Positions 17,543-26,644 of a stretch of DNA of 64,000 nt are shown one piece after another. The stretch comes from Isoptericola croceus (GTDB lineage Bacteria > Actinomycetota > Actinomycetes > Actinomycetales > Cellulomonadaceae). Below the pieces are notes generated by a model, which saw nothing but the letters and a program-made list of their open reading frames with translations, ran no database searches and was not told where the DNA came from. Every line of letters begins with the position of its first letter. The stretch's first letter is position 1. The translations under genes were made by a program, and so were the position numbers. Where the stretch lies: NCBI RefSeq assembly GCF_029382255.1, contig NZ_JARLLG010000012.1, forward strand, positions 1-64,000, read 5' to 3'.

Positions 17543-18342
17543 CAGCGGACCCCGGCAGCGCGCAGCCGCGCCCCCAGCGCGTCCGCGGCCGTGAGGACGA
17601 GCCCGCCCACGCGTGCAATTTCTGCCTCGGTCGCGCGGCCCGCGGGGATCGAGCAGCTGATGGCGTCGGTCGCCGGGATGCGGTAGCCGACGGTCGCCGC
17701 GACGCAGCACACCCCCGGCGTGTTCTCCTCCCGCTCGGAAGCGACGCGCGAGGCCCGCACCTGGTCGAGCCCGGCAGCCAGCACCGAGCGATCCGTGATC
17801 GTCGCGTCGGTGAGGGCCGGGAGCGGATCGGAGCCGAGCACCTCGTCCAGCTCGGCAGCACTGAGCTCGGCGAGCAGCGCCTTGCCGAGCGAGGTCGCGT
17901 GCGCGGGCAACCGGCGTCCGACCCGCGACGTCGCCCGGTGCGAGTCGGTCGTCTCTCGCGTGGCGAGGTAGAGCACGTGCGCCTGCTCGCGCCGCGCGTA
18001 GTGGGTCGTGTACCCGCTCGCCTCGCGCAGCGACTCCAGGGTGGCGACGGCGTGGGGGAGCGCCGGGTCGCGGTCGAGGTACGACGTCCCCACGACGAGC
18101 GCGCGCGACCCGATCGCGACGCTTCCCTCGCCCGTGAACTCGACCCAGCCCGAGGCGGCCATGGTGTGCACGAGCTGGTGCAGGCTCGATCGCGGGAACC
18201 CGACCCTGCGGTGCAGCTCGGCGACGGAGATCGGGCCGTCGGCGGCCGCGAGGGTCTCGAGGAGCTGCAGCGTGCGGTCAGCCGACTTGACCGGCCGGGC
18301 CGAGCGCTCGGCCTCGGTCTCGAGGTTCGGTTGAGCGGTCAC
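17542..18342 (-). CDS. IclR-family transcriptional regulator
   Basis: A 266-aa regulator. An N-terminal winged helix (residues about 20-75: SADRTLQLLETLAAADGPIS, then FPRSSLHQLVHTM) is followed by the IclR effector domain (RLPAHATSLGKALLAEL, and the Cys-containing EENTPGVCCVAATVGY). IclR-type proteins commonly control sugar-acid catabolism. The GTG at 18342 overlaps the udh stop as GTGA. It probably binds the inverted repeats between udh and the importer gene (19204-19236). Confidence 0.92.
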   Translation of the reverse strand: MTAQPNLETEAERSARPVKSADRTLQLLETLAAADGPISVAELHRRVGFPRSSLHQLVHTMAASGWVEFTGEGSVAIGSRALVVGTSYLDRDPALPHAVATLESLREASGYTTHYARREQAHVLYLATRETTDSHRATSRVGRRLPAHATSLGKALLAELSAAELDEVLGSDPLPALTDATITDRSVLAAGLDQVRASRVASEREENTPGVCCVAATVGYRIPATDAISCSIPAGRATEAEIARVGGLVLTAADALGARLRAAGVR

Positions 18343-19133
18343 CACGCCACCCCCAGCGGATGAGAGGCGTCGGCGAACCCGGCGCCGATGAGCCCGTTGT
18401 CGGGATTGTCGTCGGCCGGACCGACCAGGGCCGCGTACGCCTCGGCGTCGTCCTGCGGCTCGTACCCGACCTTGCGGCCGGGCTCCAGGGAGAACCAGCG
18501 ACGCGTGTTGCGTGAGATCGCCCAGACCAGGTGTGCTCCCGGGACGTCGTGCGAGGCCGCCGCCTCGATGAGGCGGACGAAGTCCGCGTGGGACAGCCAG
18601 GTCGCCAGCGACCGGTGCGACGACGGCGCCTCCTCGACCGTCCCGATACGGGCCAGCGTCACGACCATGTCGTGCCGGTCGGCGAAGACGGAGGCGAGGC
18701 TCTCCATCGCCACCTTGCTGACGCCGTAGTACGAGTCGGGTCGCGCCGGGAGGTCCTCCACCGGTGCCTGCGGGATCGGCCAGAATCCGACGACGTGCGT
18801 CGAGCTCGCGATCAGGACGTGGCGCACCTTCTCGTGGGCCGCCGCCTCGAGCACCACGCGCGTGCCGTCGATGTTCGCGCTCGCGATGTCCGGCCAGGGG
18901 CGCTCGCGGGGCAGGCCACCCAGGTGCACCACCAGGTCGACGCCGCGGACGGCGTCGCGCACGGCGTCGGCGTCGGTGAGGTCTGCGCGGACCGCCGTCT
19001 CCCCGGCCTCGGCGGTCACGGGCACGCGGTCGAGCAGCGTGAGCTCGATGCCCTGGGCCCGCAGTATCGGCCGGATCCCCCGGGCGGCCTCCCCGGCGGC
19101 CCCGGTGATCAGGTACCGGCGTCGTGACGCCAC
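18339..19133 (-). CDS. udh: NAD-dependent uronate dehydrogenase (SDR family)
   Basis: A 264-aa extended short-chain dehydrogenase resembling bacterial uronate dehydrogenase, which oxidises D-galacturonate or D-glucuronate to the aldaro-lactone with NAD+. Visible are the nucleotide loop ITGAAGEAARG, the catalytic Tyr-Lys in ARPDSYYGVSK, the RIGTVEEAP stretch and the LATWLSHADFVRLIEA segment typical of Udh. The GTG at 19133 has GGGAGG 5-6 nt before it; the ATG at 19187 would add a non-conserved leader. It is the first gene of a three-gene leftward operon and feeds the glucarate dehydratase and KdgD encoded divergently. Confidence 0.88.
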   Translation of the reverse strand: MASRRRYLITGAAGEAARGIRPILRAQGIELTLLDRVPVTAEAGETAVRADLTDADAVRDAVRGVDLVVHLGGLPRERPWPDIASANIDGTRVVLEAAAHEKVRHVLIASSTHVVGFWPIPQAPVEDLPARPDSYYGVSKVAMESLASVFADRHDMVVTLARIGTVEEAPSSHRSLATWLSHADFVRLIEAAASHDVPGAHLVWAISRNTRRWFSLEPGRKVGYEPQDDAEAYAALVGPADDNPDNGLIGAGFADASHPLGVAW

Positions 19134-19165
19134 GTGAACCTCCCTGTCGAATCGACGGCAACTCA

Positions 19166-19236
19166 TTGACAGTATCTCGGCGGCCATCCTACAGTGCAGA
19201 CGCGTTCGAATTCACGAACGTGTTCACATACGTGAA
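19166..19236 (+). promoter_or_regulatory. Promoter and inverted-repeat operators of the aldarate/ABC operon
   Basis: A near-consensus promoter is visible: TTGACA (19166-19171), an 18-bp spacer and TACAGT (19190-19195). Downstream are two inverted repeats: GTTCG/CGAAC with a 6-nt spacer (19204-19219) and TTCAC/GTGAA with a 4-nt spacer (19223-19236). The first resembles IclR-family operators (GTTCG...CGAAC). A leftward -10 candidate TACTGT (19169-19174) for udh overlaps the rightward -35, so the divergent promoters may interfere. Confidence 0.65.
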
Positions 19237-19244
19237 TGGAGTCA

Positions 19245-20594
19245 ATGGTGAATCCACGACTGATCCGCTTCGGCGCCATCGGTGGCGTCGCGGCCCTGGC
19301 GGCCAGCGGTCTGGCCGCCTGCTCCTCTTCCGCCAACGTCGGCGGCGACGGTGCCGACGGCACTGACCAGACGCTCGAGGTCTGGACGCGCAGCAACCCC
19401 GAGTCCGCGGCGAGCTACCAGTTCGCCTTCGACGCGTTCACCGAGCAGACCGGCATCACCATCGACTACCAGCCGGTGGAAGAGTTCGACACGCAGCTGC
19501 AGGCCCGCGCGCAGCAGGGCGACCTGCCGGACGTGTTCGTCAACGACGCCGGCTCGCTCGGCAACTACGCCTCCCAAGGGCTTGTCCTGCCGGTCGACCC
19601 GGCCGAGATCGAGGGAAGCGACGCCATCCCGCAGTCCACGTGGGAGGAGAACGTCGGCACCGACGGCACGATCTACGCCGTGCCGTTCTCGCGCCAGGCG
19701 GTCGCCACGATGGTGCGCAAGGACTGGCGCGAGGCGCTCGGCCTCGAGCAGCCGACGACCTGGGACGAGCTCACCGAGCTCGCCGAGGCGTTCGCCACCC
19801 AGGACCCGGACGGCAACGGCAAGGACGACACCTACGGCATGGTCGTGCCGGGCAGCGCCCAGAGCGGCTACATCTTCCGCTGGGGCGTGCCGTACATCTA
19901 CCAGGCGGGCGGCGACATCCTCGCCGACAACGGGGACGGGACGTTCACGGCCGTCTTCGACTCTCCCGAGACCGCCACCGCGGTCGAGTGGATCCAGGAG
20001 CAGTTCTGCACGCCTGGCGTCGTCGTGCCCGGTTCGGTCAACCTGACGACGGCGGACACGCCGTTCTTCGGGCAGGGGACGGCGGGCATCTACCTCACCG
20101 GGCCGTACAACATCTCCACGTTCGACGACCAGGTGGGCGCGGAGAACGTCGAGATCATCCCGATGCCGCAAGGGCCCGCAGGCGTCACGTCGTGGTCCGA
20201 GGGCGAGAACATCTACCTCGGCGCGAGCTCCGAGAAGGCCGACCTGCAGAAGCAGCTCGCCGCGTTCCTCGTCACACCCGAGGCGCAGGAGCTCATGATG
20301 AAGGCCGAGACCAACGACGACGGCGTCCTGGCCCAGCCCGTGGTGCGCCTGCCCGTCAACGAGAACGTGAACGTCGGCGAGGTGAAGGACGACGAGCGGT
20401 GGGACCTCGTGGCTGACGCCTACGCGGACTCGAAGCACTTCCCGTGGTCGATCGACTTCCTCCCGTACCGACAGATCGTCGCCGACGGCATGAACGCCAT
20501 CGTGGCCGACTGCCACGCCGACGTCGCCGCCGGCGTGGCCTCCGTCAACGAGCAGCTCGCCGCGCAGCTCGAGTCCGACGGGCTGGCCGGATGA
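19245..20594 (+). CDS. Sugar (aldarate/uronate) ABC transporter substrate-binding lipoprotein
   Basis: An about 449-aa CUT1-type extracellular solute-binding protein. The N-terminus has a lipoprotein signal with lipobox LAAC (SGLAACSSS), so it is anchored outside the membrane. Family features include LEVWTRSNPES after the signal and the DVFVNDAGSL hinge. Ligand is inferred from context as a uronate or oligouronide. Starts at ATG 19236, ATG 19245 and GTG 19248 are possible; GGAG at 19238-19241 fits the last two. Its stop overlaps the first permease (ATGA). No ATPase gene is in the operon, so a shared MsiK-like ATPase is likely. Confidence 0.9.
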   Translation: MVNPRLIRFGAIGGVAALAASGLAACSSSANVGGDGADGTDQTLEVWTRSNPESAASYQFAFDAFTEQTGITIDYQPVEEFDTQLQARAQQGDLPDVFVNDAGSLGNYASQGLVLPVDPAEIEGSDAIPQSTWEENVGTDGTIYAVPFSRQAVATMVRKDWREALGLEQPTTWDELTELAEAFATQDPDGNGKDDTYGMVVPGSAQSGYIFRWGVPYIYQAGGDILADNGDGTFTAVFDSPETATAVEWIQEQFCTPGVVVPGSVNLTTADTPFFGQGTAGIYLTGPYNISTFDDQVGAENVEIIPMPQGPAGVTSWSEGENIYLGASSEKADLQKQLAAFLVTPEAQELMMKAETNDDGVLAQPVVRLPVNENVNVGEVKDDERWDLVADAYADSKHFPWSIDFLPYRQIVADGMNAIVADCHADVAAGVASVNEQLAAQLESDGLAG

Positions 20595-21538
20595 CCACCC
20601 TGTCGGCTCCCCGGGGCACCTCGACCCTCGAACCGCCGCGCGCGGTCGAGGTGCCCTCCGGGGGGCGGTGGTACGCGGTGCGGCGGCAGCTCGTCCCGTG
20701 GCTGTTCCTGATCCCCGGCCTGGGCCTGGCGATGCTGTTCAAGTTCGGCCCGATGCTCGAGGGCGTCCGGATGAGCTTCTACAAGGTCCAGCCCTTCTTG
20801 GGCGACGAATGGCTCGGCCTCGGGAACTACGCCACCGTCGTGGGCGACCCGCGGTTCATCGACGCGCTGCGGCACACGCTCATCCTCGCGGCGGGGACCA
20901 CGCTCGGGGCGCTCGTCCTGGGCGGCCTGCTGGCCCTGCTCATGGAGGGCACCTCGCGGCGTCTGTGGGTCGTCCGCACCGCGGTGTTCCTGCCCGTGGT
21001 GACGGCGGTCGCCGTCGTCGCCGAGGTCTGGCGGATCATCTTGTTCCCGACCGAGACCGGGTTCGCCAACCAGGCGCTCGGCGTCCTCGGGCTGCCGGCC
21101 CAGCAATTCCTCAGCGACCCGAGCTCGGCGCTGCTCTGGGTCATGGTCGTGGGCATCTGGACCGCCGCGCCCTACAACATGGTCATCATCCTGGCCGGGC
21201 TGGTCGGGATCGACCGCGTGCTGTACGAGGCGGCCGCCGTCGACGGCATCACGACCCGCCAGCGCCTGCGGTACATCGTGCTGCCCGCGCTGCGGCCCGC
21301 GATCAGCGTGGTGCTCACGCTCGCGGCGATCCGCGCGCTGCGCATCTTCACCGAGGTGTACGTGCTCACCGGCGGCGGGCCGGCCGGGTCCACCGAGGTG
21401 TGGATGACCCGGACGTTCTCGCTCGGGTTCGACGCCAACAACCTCGGCGTCGCCTCGGCCGCATCCGTCCTGCTGCTCATCGCCACGCTGCTGCTCACCG
21501 TGGTCGCACGGACCCTCACACGTCGCAAGGAGGCCTGA
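20591..21538 (+). CDS. Sugar ABC transporter permease (CUT1, MalF type)
   Basis: A 315-aa inner-membrane permease with about six helices. The start of the fold is WLFLIPGLGLAMLFKFGPML. The EAA loop (EAAAVDGITTRQRLRY, then LPALRP) that contacts the ATPase is near residue 220. The ATG overlaps the binding-protein stop by 4 nt. It works with the next permease as a heterodimer importing the sugar acid. Confidence 0.93.
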   Translation: MTTLSAPRGTSTLEPPRAVEVPSGGRWYAVRRQLVPWLFLIPGLGLAMLFKFGPMLEGVRMSFYKVQPFLGDEWLGLGNYATVVGDPRFIDALRHTLILAAGTTLGALVLGGLLALLMEGTSRRLWVVRTAVFLPVVTAVAVVAEVWRIILFPTETGFANQALGVLGLPAQQFLSDPSSALLWVMVVGIWTAAPYNMVIILAGLVGIDRVLYEAAAVDGITTRQRLRYIVLPALRPAISVVLTLAAIRALRIFTEVYVLTGGGPAGSTEVWMTRTFSLGFDANNLGVASAASVLLLIATLLLTVVARTLTRRKEA

Positions 21539-21540
21539 GC

Positions 21541-22452
21541 ATGAGCACCGTCGACGACAAGCTCCTCGCACGCGCCGGCCGCCGGCAGACCGACAGCCGT
21601 TTCGACAGCGCGCTGGGCTGGCAGCCCGGGTTCCGCGCCTCCAACGCCCTGCGGTTCGGGCTCTGCGCGATCGTCCTGACGATCTTCGCGCTCCCCTTCG
21701 TGCTCGTGCTCTCGGGCGCGTTCGACGCCCAGACCGACTCGACGTCGCTGCGGCTGACCCCTGCCGTACCGTCCCTGCTCCCGCTCGAGACGGCGATCTC
21801 CCAGGGCGTGCTCGGCTACTTCGCCAACTCGCTCGTGATCGTCGGCGGCGGCCTGGTCATCCAGATCGCCGTCGCCGTCCTCGTGTCCTACGCGCTCGCC
21901 CGGCACCGGTTCCGGGGCCAGGCGTTCGTCATGCTGCTCTTCCTCATGACGATGATGCTCCCCGAGGAGATCATCGCGATCCCGCTCTCGCAGGTCATCG
22001 GCAACGTCGCGGGCACGGGGATCAGCCTGCGCGGCACACCCTGGGGCGTCATCCTGCCCGTCGCGGTGTGGGGCTTCTCCATCCTGGTCATGACCGAGTT
22101 CATGAAGGAGATCCCGCTCGAGATCGAGGAGGCCGCACGCCTCGACGGCGTCGGCGAGCTGCGCATGCTGTGGAGCATCATCCTGCCGCTGTGCAAGCCC
22201 GTGCTCGGCGTCGCGACGATCTTCGGCTTCATGATGATCTGGGACCAGTACCTGCTCCCACTCATCGCCGCGGACACTCCGGACGACTACACGCTCACCG
22301 TCGCCCTCAGTCTCCTGCGCACCGACGCGCGGGTGGGCACCGGGGTGCTCCTCGTGGGCGCGCTCCTGGCCCTGCTGCCGAGCCTGATCATCTACCTGAC
22401 GATGCAGCGGTCACTCATCCGCGGCATCGCCTCCGGCGCCACGAAGGGCTGA
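21541..22452 (+). CDS. Sugar ABC transporter permease (CUT1, MalG type)
   Basis: A 303-aa partner permease. It contains a long periplasmic loop after helix 1, then helices including VMLLFLMTMMLPEEIIAIPL. The EAA loop (EEAARLDGVGELRMLW, then IILPLCKP) is near residue 200. The ATG at 21541 lies 2 nt after the upstream stop, with AGGAGGCC in the preceding coding end as ribosome-binding site. Same operon as the binding protein. Confidence 0.93.
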   Translation: MSTVDDKLLARAGRRQTDSRFDSALGWQPGFRASNALRFGLCAIVLTIFALPFVLVLSGAFDAQTDSTSLRLTPAVPSLLPLETAISQGVLGYFANSLVIVGGGLVIQIAVAVLVSYALARHRFRGQAFVMLLFLMTMMLPEEIIAIPLSQVIGNVAGTGISLRGTPWGVILPVAVWGFSILVMTEFMKEIPLEIEEAARLDGVGELRMLWSIILPLCKPVLGVATIFGFMMIWDQYLLPLIAADTPDDYTLTVALSLLRTDARVGTGVLLVGALLALLPSLIIYLTMQRSLIRGIASGATKG

Positions 22453-22454
22453 CC

Positions 22455-23705
22455 TTGAGAATCCGCGACCTGATCGTCACACCGATCGCCTTCAGCGACC
22501 CGCCACTGCTCAACGCCGACGGCGTGCACGAGCCGCTCGCGCTGCGCACCATCGTCCAGCTCATCGTGGAAGGAGGCGTGGTCGGGCTCGGTGAGGGCAG
22601 CGGCGGCACCGAGGTGGCCGGCCGCGTCGAGCAGGTGCGCTCCGCCGTCGTCGGCCTGTCGGTGTTCGACCTCAACGGCATCGAGGCGGCCGTCAACGCC
22701 GCGCTCGGCGGCGACGCCGGCCCGCTGAGCCGGCGCGACCGGCGCGTCGTCTACTCGATGCTCGACGTCGCCGCCCACGACGCGCAGGGCAAGCTCACCG
22801 GCCTGCCCGTCGCCGAGCTGCTCGGCGGCCGGGTGCGCGACCGCGTGCCGTACTCGGCGTACCTGTTCTACAAGTGGGCCGGCCACCCGCGCTCGGCGGC
22901 GATCGACGACGTCGAGCCCGACGTGTGGGGCGAAGCCCTCGACCCGGTGGGGATCGTCGCCCAGGCGCGCGCCCTGATCGACCGGTACGGCTTCGGCTCG
23001 ATCAAGCTCAAGGGCGGCGTGTTCCCGCCCGACGAAGAGATCGCCGCGATCCGCGCGCTCGCCGAGGCGTTCCCTGGGCTCCCGCTGCGGATCGACCCCA
23101 ACGGGGCCTGGACCCACGACACCGCGGTGCGGGTCGCCCGCGAGCTCGACGGGGTGCTCGAGTACCTCGAGGACCCGGTGCTCGGGATCGACGGCATGGC
23201 CGCCGTCGCGCGGGAGGTCTCCCAGCCGCTCGCGACGAACATGTGCGTGGTGACGTTCGAGCAGCTCGCCGAGGCGTTCGCCCAGGACGCTGTGCAGATC
23301 GTGCTGTCCGACCACCACTACTGGGGCGGGCTGCGGCACACCCGCGAGCTCGCCGCGATCTGCGGCCACTGGGGCGTCGGGGTGTCGATGCACTCGAACT
23401 CCCACCTGGGCATCTCGCTCGCGGCAATGACGCACGTCGCCGCCGCGACGCCCGAGCTCGCGTACGCCTGCGACACCCACTACCCGTGGAACCGCGCCGA
23501 GGACGTCGTGATGCCCGGCGCCGTCGAGATCGTCGGCGGCGCCGTCGCGGTGCCCACCGCGCCGGGCCTCGGCGTGGTGCTCGACGAGGCCGCGCTCGAG
23601 CGCCAGCACCGCGTCTACCTCGACTCCGGACGGACCGCCCGTGACGACACCGGGTACATGCGGAGCTTCGAGCCCACCTACTCGCCCACTCTCCCGAGGT
23701 ACTGA
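22455..23705 (+). CDS. Glucarate dehydratase-like enolase-superfamily enzyme
   Basis: A 416-aa member of the GlucD/mandelate-racemase group. It dehydrates D-glucarate (and perhaps galactarate) to 5-keto-4-deoxyglucarate. Active-site residues are visible: the KxK base in SIKLKGG, metal ligands Asp in RIDPNG, Glu in YLEDP and Asn in ATNMC, then Asp in LSDHHYWGG and the His base in SMHSNSHLGISL. The start is a TTG at 22455, 2 nt after the permease stop; it gives the family N-terminus (M)RIRDLIVTPIAF, and no ATG/GTG fits better. Next enzyme is KdgD. Confidence 0.9.
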   Translation: MRIRDLIVTPIAFSDPPLLNADGVHEPLALRTIVQLIVEGGVVGLGEGSGGTEVAGRVEQVRSAVVGLSVFDLNGIEAAVNAALGGDAGPLSRRDRRVVYSMLDVAAHDAQGKLTGLPVAELLGGRVRDRVPYSAYLFYKWAGHPRSAAIDDVEPDVWGEALDPVGIVAQARALIDRYGFGSIKLKGGVFPPDEEIAAIRALAEAFPGLPLRIDPNGAWTHDTAVRVARELDGVLEYLEDPVLGIDGMAAVAREVSQPLATNMCVVTFEQLAEAFAQDAVQIVLSDHHYWGGLRHTRELAAICGHWGVGVSMHSNSHLGISLAAMTHVAAATPELAYACDTHYPWNRAEDVVMPGAVEIVGGAVAVPTAPGLGVVLDEAALERQHRVYLDSGRTARDDTGYMRSFEPTYSPTLPRY

Positions 23706-23710
23706 TCCTG

Positions 23711-24694
23711 ATGAGCTTCACGCACGACGTGGCTTCCCCCCGTCCCGCCGCGCCGCCCGCCCGAGACGCCCTCCCTCCGCTGGAGCGGGTGCTGTTCTTC
23801 CCTGTGACGCCGTTCGACCACCAGGACCGGATCGACGAGGCGGTCCTGGCCCAGCACGTCGCCGACGGCGTCACGGCGGGGGCGGGCGCCGCTTTCGTGG
23901 CGTGCGGCACCGGCGAGTTCCACGCGCTCGCCGTCGACGAGTACCGGACGGTCGTCGACGTCGGACTCGGCGCCGTCCGCGACGCGCGGCGCGCAGGACG
24001 CCCCGCGGCGGCCGTGGCCGGTGTGGGCGGTCCTGTCGGCCATGCCCGCCAGTGCGCTCGGATCGCCCAGGAGGCCGGTGCGGAGGCGCTGCTGGTGATG
24101 CCGCCCTACCTCGTGTCGGCGCCTCAGGACGGCCTCGTGCGCTACGTCGAGGCCGTCGCGGAGGCGACCGACCTGCCGCTTGTGGCCTACCACCGCGCCA
24201 ACGCCTGCCTGACCGAGGGATCGGTCGTGCAGTTGCTCGAGAACCCGCAGGTGGCCGGGATCAAAGACGGCGCCGGGGACGTCGCCCTGATGCAACGGTT
24301 CGTGCTGGCCGCCCGCCGCGCGGGCCGCGACGACGTGCAGTTCTTCAACGGGCTGCTCACCGCCGAGTCGAGCCAGCTCGCCTACCGGGCGATCGGGGTG
24401 CCGCTGTACTCCTCGGCGACGTTCGCGATGGCGCCCGGCATCGCCAACGCCTTCTACGACGCCTACGCGGCTGACGACAGGGAACGGGTGCACGAGCTGC
24501 TCGACGGGTTCTACACACCGCTCGTCCGGCTCCGCGACGAGACACCCGGGTTCGCCGTGTCCCTGATCAAGGCGGGACTGCGGTTGCACGGTCTGCCCGT
24601 CGGGCCCGTGCGAGCGCCGCTGACCGACCCCAGCCCGACGCAGACCGAAGCCCTCGCCAGGATCCTGGCCCGAGGAGAGGAGCTCTCCGCATGA
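23711..24694 (+). CDS. kdgD: 5-dehydro-4-deoxyglucarate dehydratase
   Basis: A 327-aa DHDPS/NAL-superfamily aldolase-type enzyme. KdgD converts 5-keto-4-deoxyglucarate to 2-oxoglutarate semialdehyde with loss of CO2 and water. The Schiff-base Lys is in GIKDGAGD, the Tyr in LVAYHRAN, and the GTGEF motif is near residue 70. The length and the VLFFPVTPFD start fit KdgD better than dihydrodipicolinate synthase. Its stop overlaps the dehydrogenase start (ATGA), which matches consecutive pathway steps. Confidence 0.9.
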   Translation: MSFTHDVASPRPAAPPARDALPPLERVLFFPVTPFDHQDRIDEAVLAQHVADGVTAGAGAAFVACGTGEFHALAVDEYRTVVDVGLGAVRDARRAGRPAAAVAGVGGPVGHARQCARIAQEAGAEALLVMPPYLVSAPQDGLVRYVEAVAEATDLPLVAYHRANACLTEGSVVQLLENPQVAGIKDGAGDVALMQRFVLAARRAGRDDVQFFNGLLTAESSQLAYRAIGVPLYSSATFAMAPGIANAFYDAYAADDRERVHELLDGFYTPLVRLRDETPGFAVSLIKAGLRLHGLPVGPVRAPLTDPSPTQTEALARILARGEELSA

Positions 24695-26121
24695 CGATGA
24701 CCACTCTCGACGGCGTCGACGTCGTCGTCCACGACGCGGCGGCCGCGCAGCCCGCCGCCGCCCGCGCGAGCCGCGACGAGCGCGCCCGCTGGCTGCGCGC
24801 CGTCGCCGACGGGCTCGACGCGGCCCGCGACGAGCTGGTCGCTGTCGCGATGCGCGAGACGCACCTGCCGCAGCCCAGGCTCGAGGGCGAGGTGGCGCGC
24901 ACCACGGGCCAGCTGCGCCTGTTCGCCGACGTGATCCTCGAGGGGTCCTTCCTCGAGGCGATCATCGACCACGCTGACCCGACGGCCGCCCCGCCGCGTC
25001 CCGACCTGCGCCGGTGGCTCGTCCCGGTGGGGACCGTCGCGGTGTACGCGGCGTCGAACTTCCCGTTCGCGTTCTCCGTCGCCGGCGGCGACACCGCGTC
25101 GGCACTCGCGGCCGGATGCTCCGTCGTCGTCAAGGCGCACCCGGGGCACGAGGTCACCTCGCGGCGCACGGCCGAGGTTGTTTCCGGTGCTTTGAGGGCG
25201 GCCAGCGCTCCGGACGGCGTCTTCGGCCTGGTCGAGGGGTTCGACGCCGGGGTCGCGCTCGTCGAGCACCCGGCCGTCGACGCCGGGGCGTTCACCGGGT
25301 CGCTGCGCGGCGGGCGGGCGCTCGCGGACCGGGCCGCTGCGCGGCCGCGACCCATCCCGTTCTACGGCGAGCTCGGCAGCCTGAACCCCGTCGTCGTCAC
25401 GCACGCCGCCGACGCGCGCCGGGGGAGCGAGCTCGCCGCCGGGTTCGCGGGGTCCTTCACGCTGGGCGTGGGACAGTTCTGCACCAAGCCGGGCATCGTC
25501 TTCGTGCCCACGGGCTCGCGGCTCGCCGAGGCGCTGCCCGACGCCGTCGGGCGCGAGGCGATGCCCATGCTCACCGAGGGCATAGCTTCGGGCTACACCG
25601 CGGGCACCGCGCGGCTCGGCGCGGTCGAGGGTGTGTCGGCGCTTGTCGAACCGGCGGGACCGGGCGGGCCCGGCGTCTTTAGGGTCTCGGCCGAGGGCTT
25701 CGTCGCTTCCCACGAGGTCCTCACCGAGGAGGTGTTCGGCCCCGCCACGCTGCTGGTGACCTACGACGACGAGCGCGCGCTGCACGTGGCGCTCGCGGTG
25801 CTGCCCGGGTCGCTCACGGCGACGATCCACAGCGAGGACGACGACGACCGGGGTGCGCTCGTCGGCGTGCTGTCAGCCAAGGCCGGGCGCGTGCTGTTCT
25901 CCGGCTGGCCCACGGGCGTGGCCGTCACCTGGTCGCAGCACCACGGCGGACCGTGGCCCGCGACGAACACGCAGCACACATCCGTCGGCGCGACCGCCGT
26001 GCGCCGGTTCCTGCGCCCGCTGGCGTACCAGGACGCTCCGCCCGACGTCCTGCCCGCGGAACTGCGCGACGACAGCACCGTGCCGCGGCGCGTCGACGGA
26101 GTTCTCGTGCCTGGTCGGTAA
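24691..26121 (+). CDS. Aldehyde dehydrogenase, probable 2-oxoglutarate semialdehyde dehydrogenase
   Basis: A 476-aa NAD(P)-dependent aldehyde dehydrogenase of the ketoglutarate-semialdehyde type. Features are the oxyanion Asn region ASNFPFAFS, a cofactor Lys in SVVVKAHPGHE, the general base Glu in YGELGSLNP and the nucleophile Cys in GQFCTKPG. Placed directly after kdgD with a 4-nt overlap, it would complete oxidation of aldarates to 2-oxoglutarate, entering the TCA cycle. It is the last gene of the rightward operon. Confidence 0.9.
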   Translation: MTMTTLDGVDVVVHDAAAAQPAAARASRDERARWLRAVADGLDAARDELVAVAMRETHLPQPRLEGEVARTTGQLRLFADVILEGSFLEAIIDHADPTAAPPRPDLRRWLVPVGTVAVYAASNFPFAFSVAGGDTASALAAGCSVVVKAHPGHEVTSRRTAEVVSGALRAASAPDGVFGLVEGFDAGVALVEHPAVDAGAFTGSLRGGRALADRAAARPRPIPFYGELGSLNPVVVTHAADARRGSELAAGFAGSFTLGVGQFCTKPGIVFVPTGSRLAEALPDAVGREAMPMLTEGIASGYTAGTARLGAVEGVSALVEPAGPGGPGVFRVSAEGFVASHEVLTEEVFGPATLLVTYDDERALHVALAVLPGSLTATIHSEDDDDRGALVGVLSAKAGRVLFSGWPTGVAVTWSQHHGGPWPATNTQHTSVGATAVRRFLRPLAYQDAPPDVLPAELRDDSTVPRRVDGVLVPGR

Positions 26122-26245
26122 GCGGCCACCGTCAGGATTGTCCGATGAACAGTGCAGGTGCCGTCATCGGTGGTGCGTACCATGCTCAGCTTCGCGCGGT
26201 GTAGGCACCTATTGCGGAGACCGCGACAGTCGTGCGGCCATCGAG

Positions 26246-26518
26246 TTATCGCTTGGTGATGGTGACCTTGACACTGTCGCCGATGTCCTTGCCGAGGCTC
26301 TTGCGAACCTTCGCGTTCAGCGACACCATGTGCCCACCCGTTCCGGTGACCATCGCACCGACGTTCTCAAGCCTCACGTCGTCGATCGTTGCATCGACTC
26401 TGACGGTCTTGCCGGTACCGAAGAACTCCGCCGAGTCTGGGATCTCGACGCAACTCCACGTGTCACCTTTGACCTCGACGCCGATCCTTGCCTCGAAGTT
26501 CAGCTGTTCTGCACCCAT
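26246..26518 (-). CDS. DUF1905 domain-containing protein
   Basis: A 90-aa single-domain protein matching DUF1905: NFEARIGVEVKGDTWSCVEI, the GGHMVSLNAKVRKSLGK core and GDSVKVTITKR at the end. It is a small beta-barrel of unknown function, often fused to a YdeI-like domain that is absent here. The ATG at 26518 follows TATCTT (26526-26531) by 7 nt, a leaderless arrangement; longer in-frame forms run into non-conserved sequence. It marks the left edge of an accessory segment. The gap 26122-26245 shows nothing clear. Confidence 0.85.
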   Translation of the reverse strand: MGAEQLNFEARIGVEVKGDTWSCVEIPDSAEFFGTGKTVRVDATIDDVRLENVGAMVTGTGGHMVSLNAKVRKSLGKDIGDSVKVTITKR

Positions 26519-26644
26519 GGCCGACAAGATACCCGTACCCGGGGAAGGAGGGGCGCAAAGCTGGCTGAGGCTCGCAAGGTTGCTTTCGCCGACCCGATGA
26601 CGTCTTGCCACGCTGCTCGCTACCTACGACGACGGGCCCAGGCC

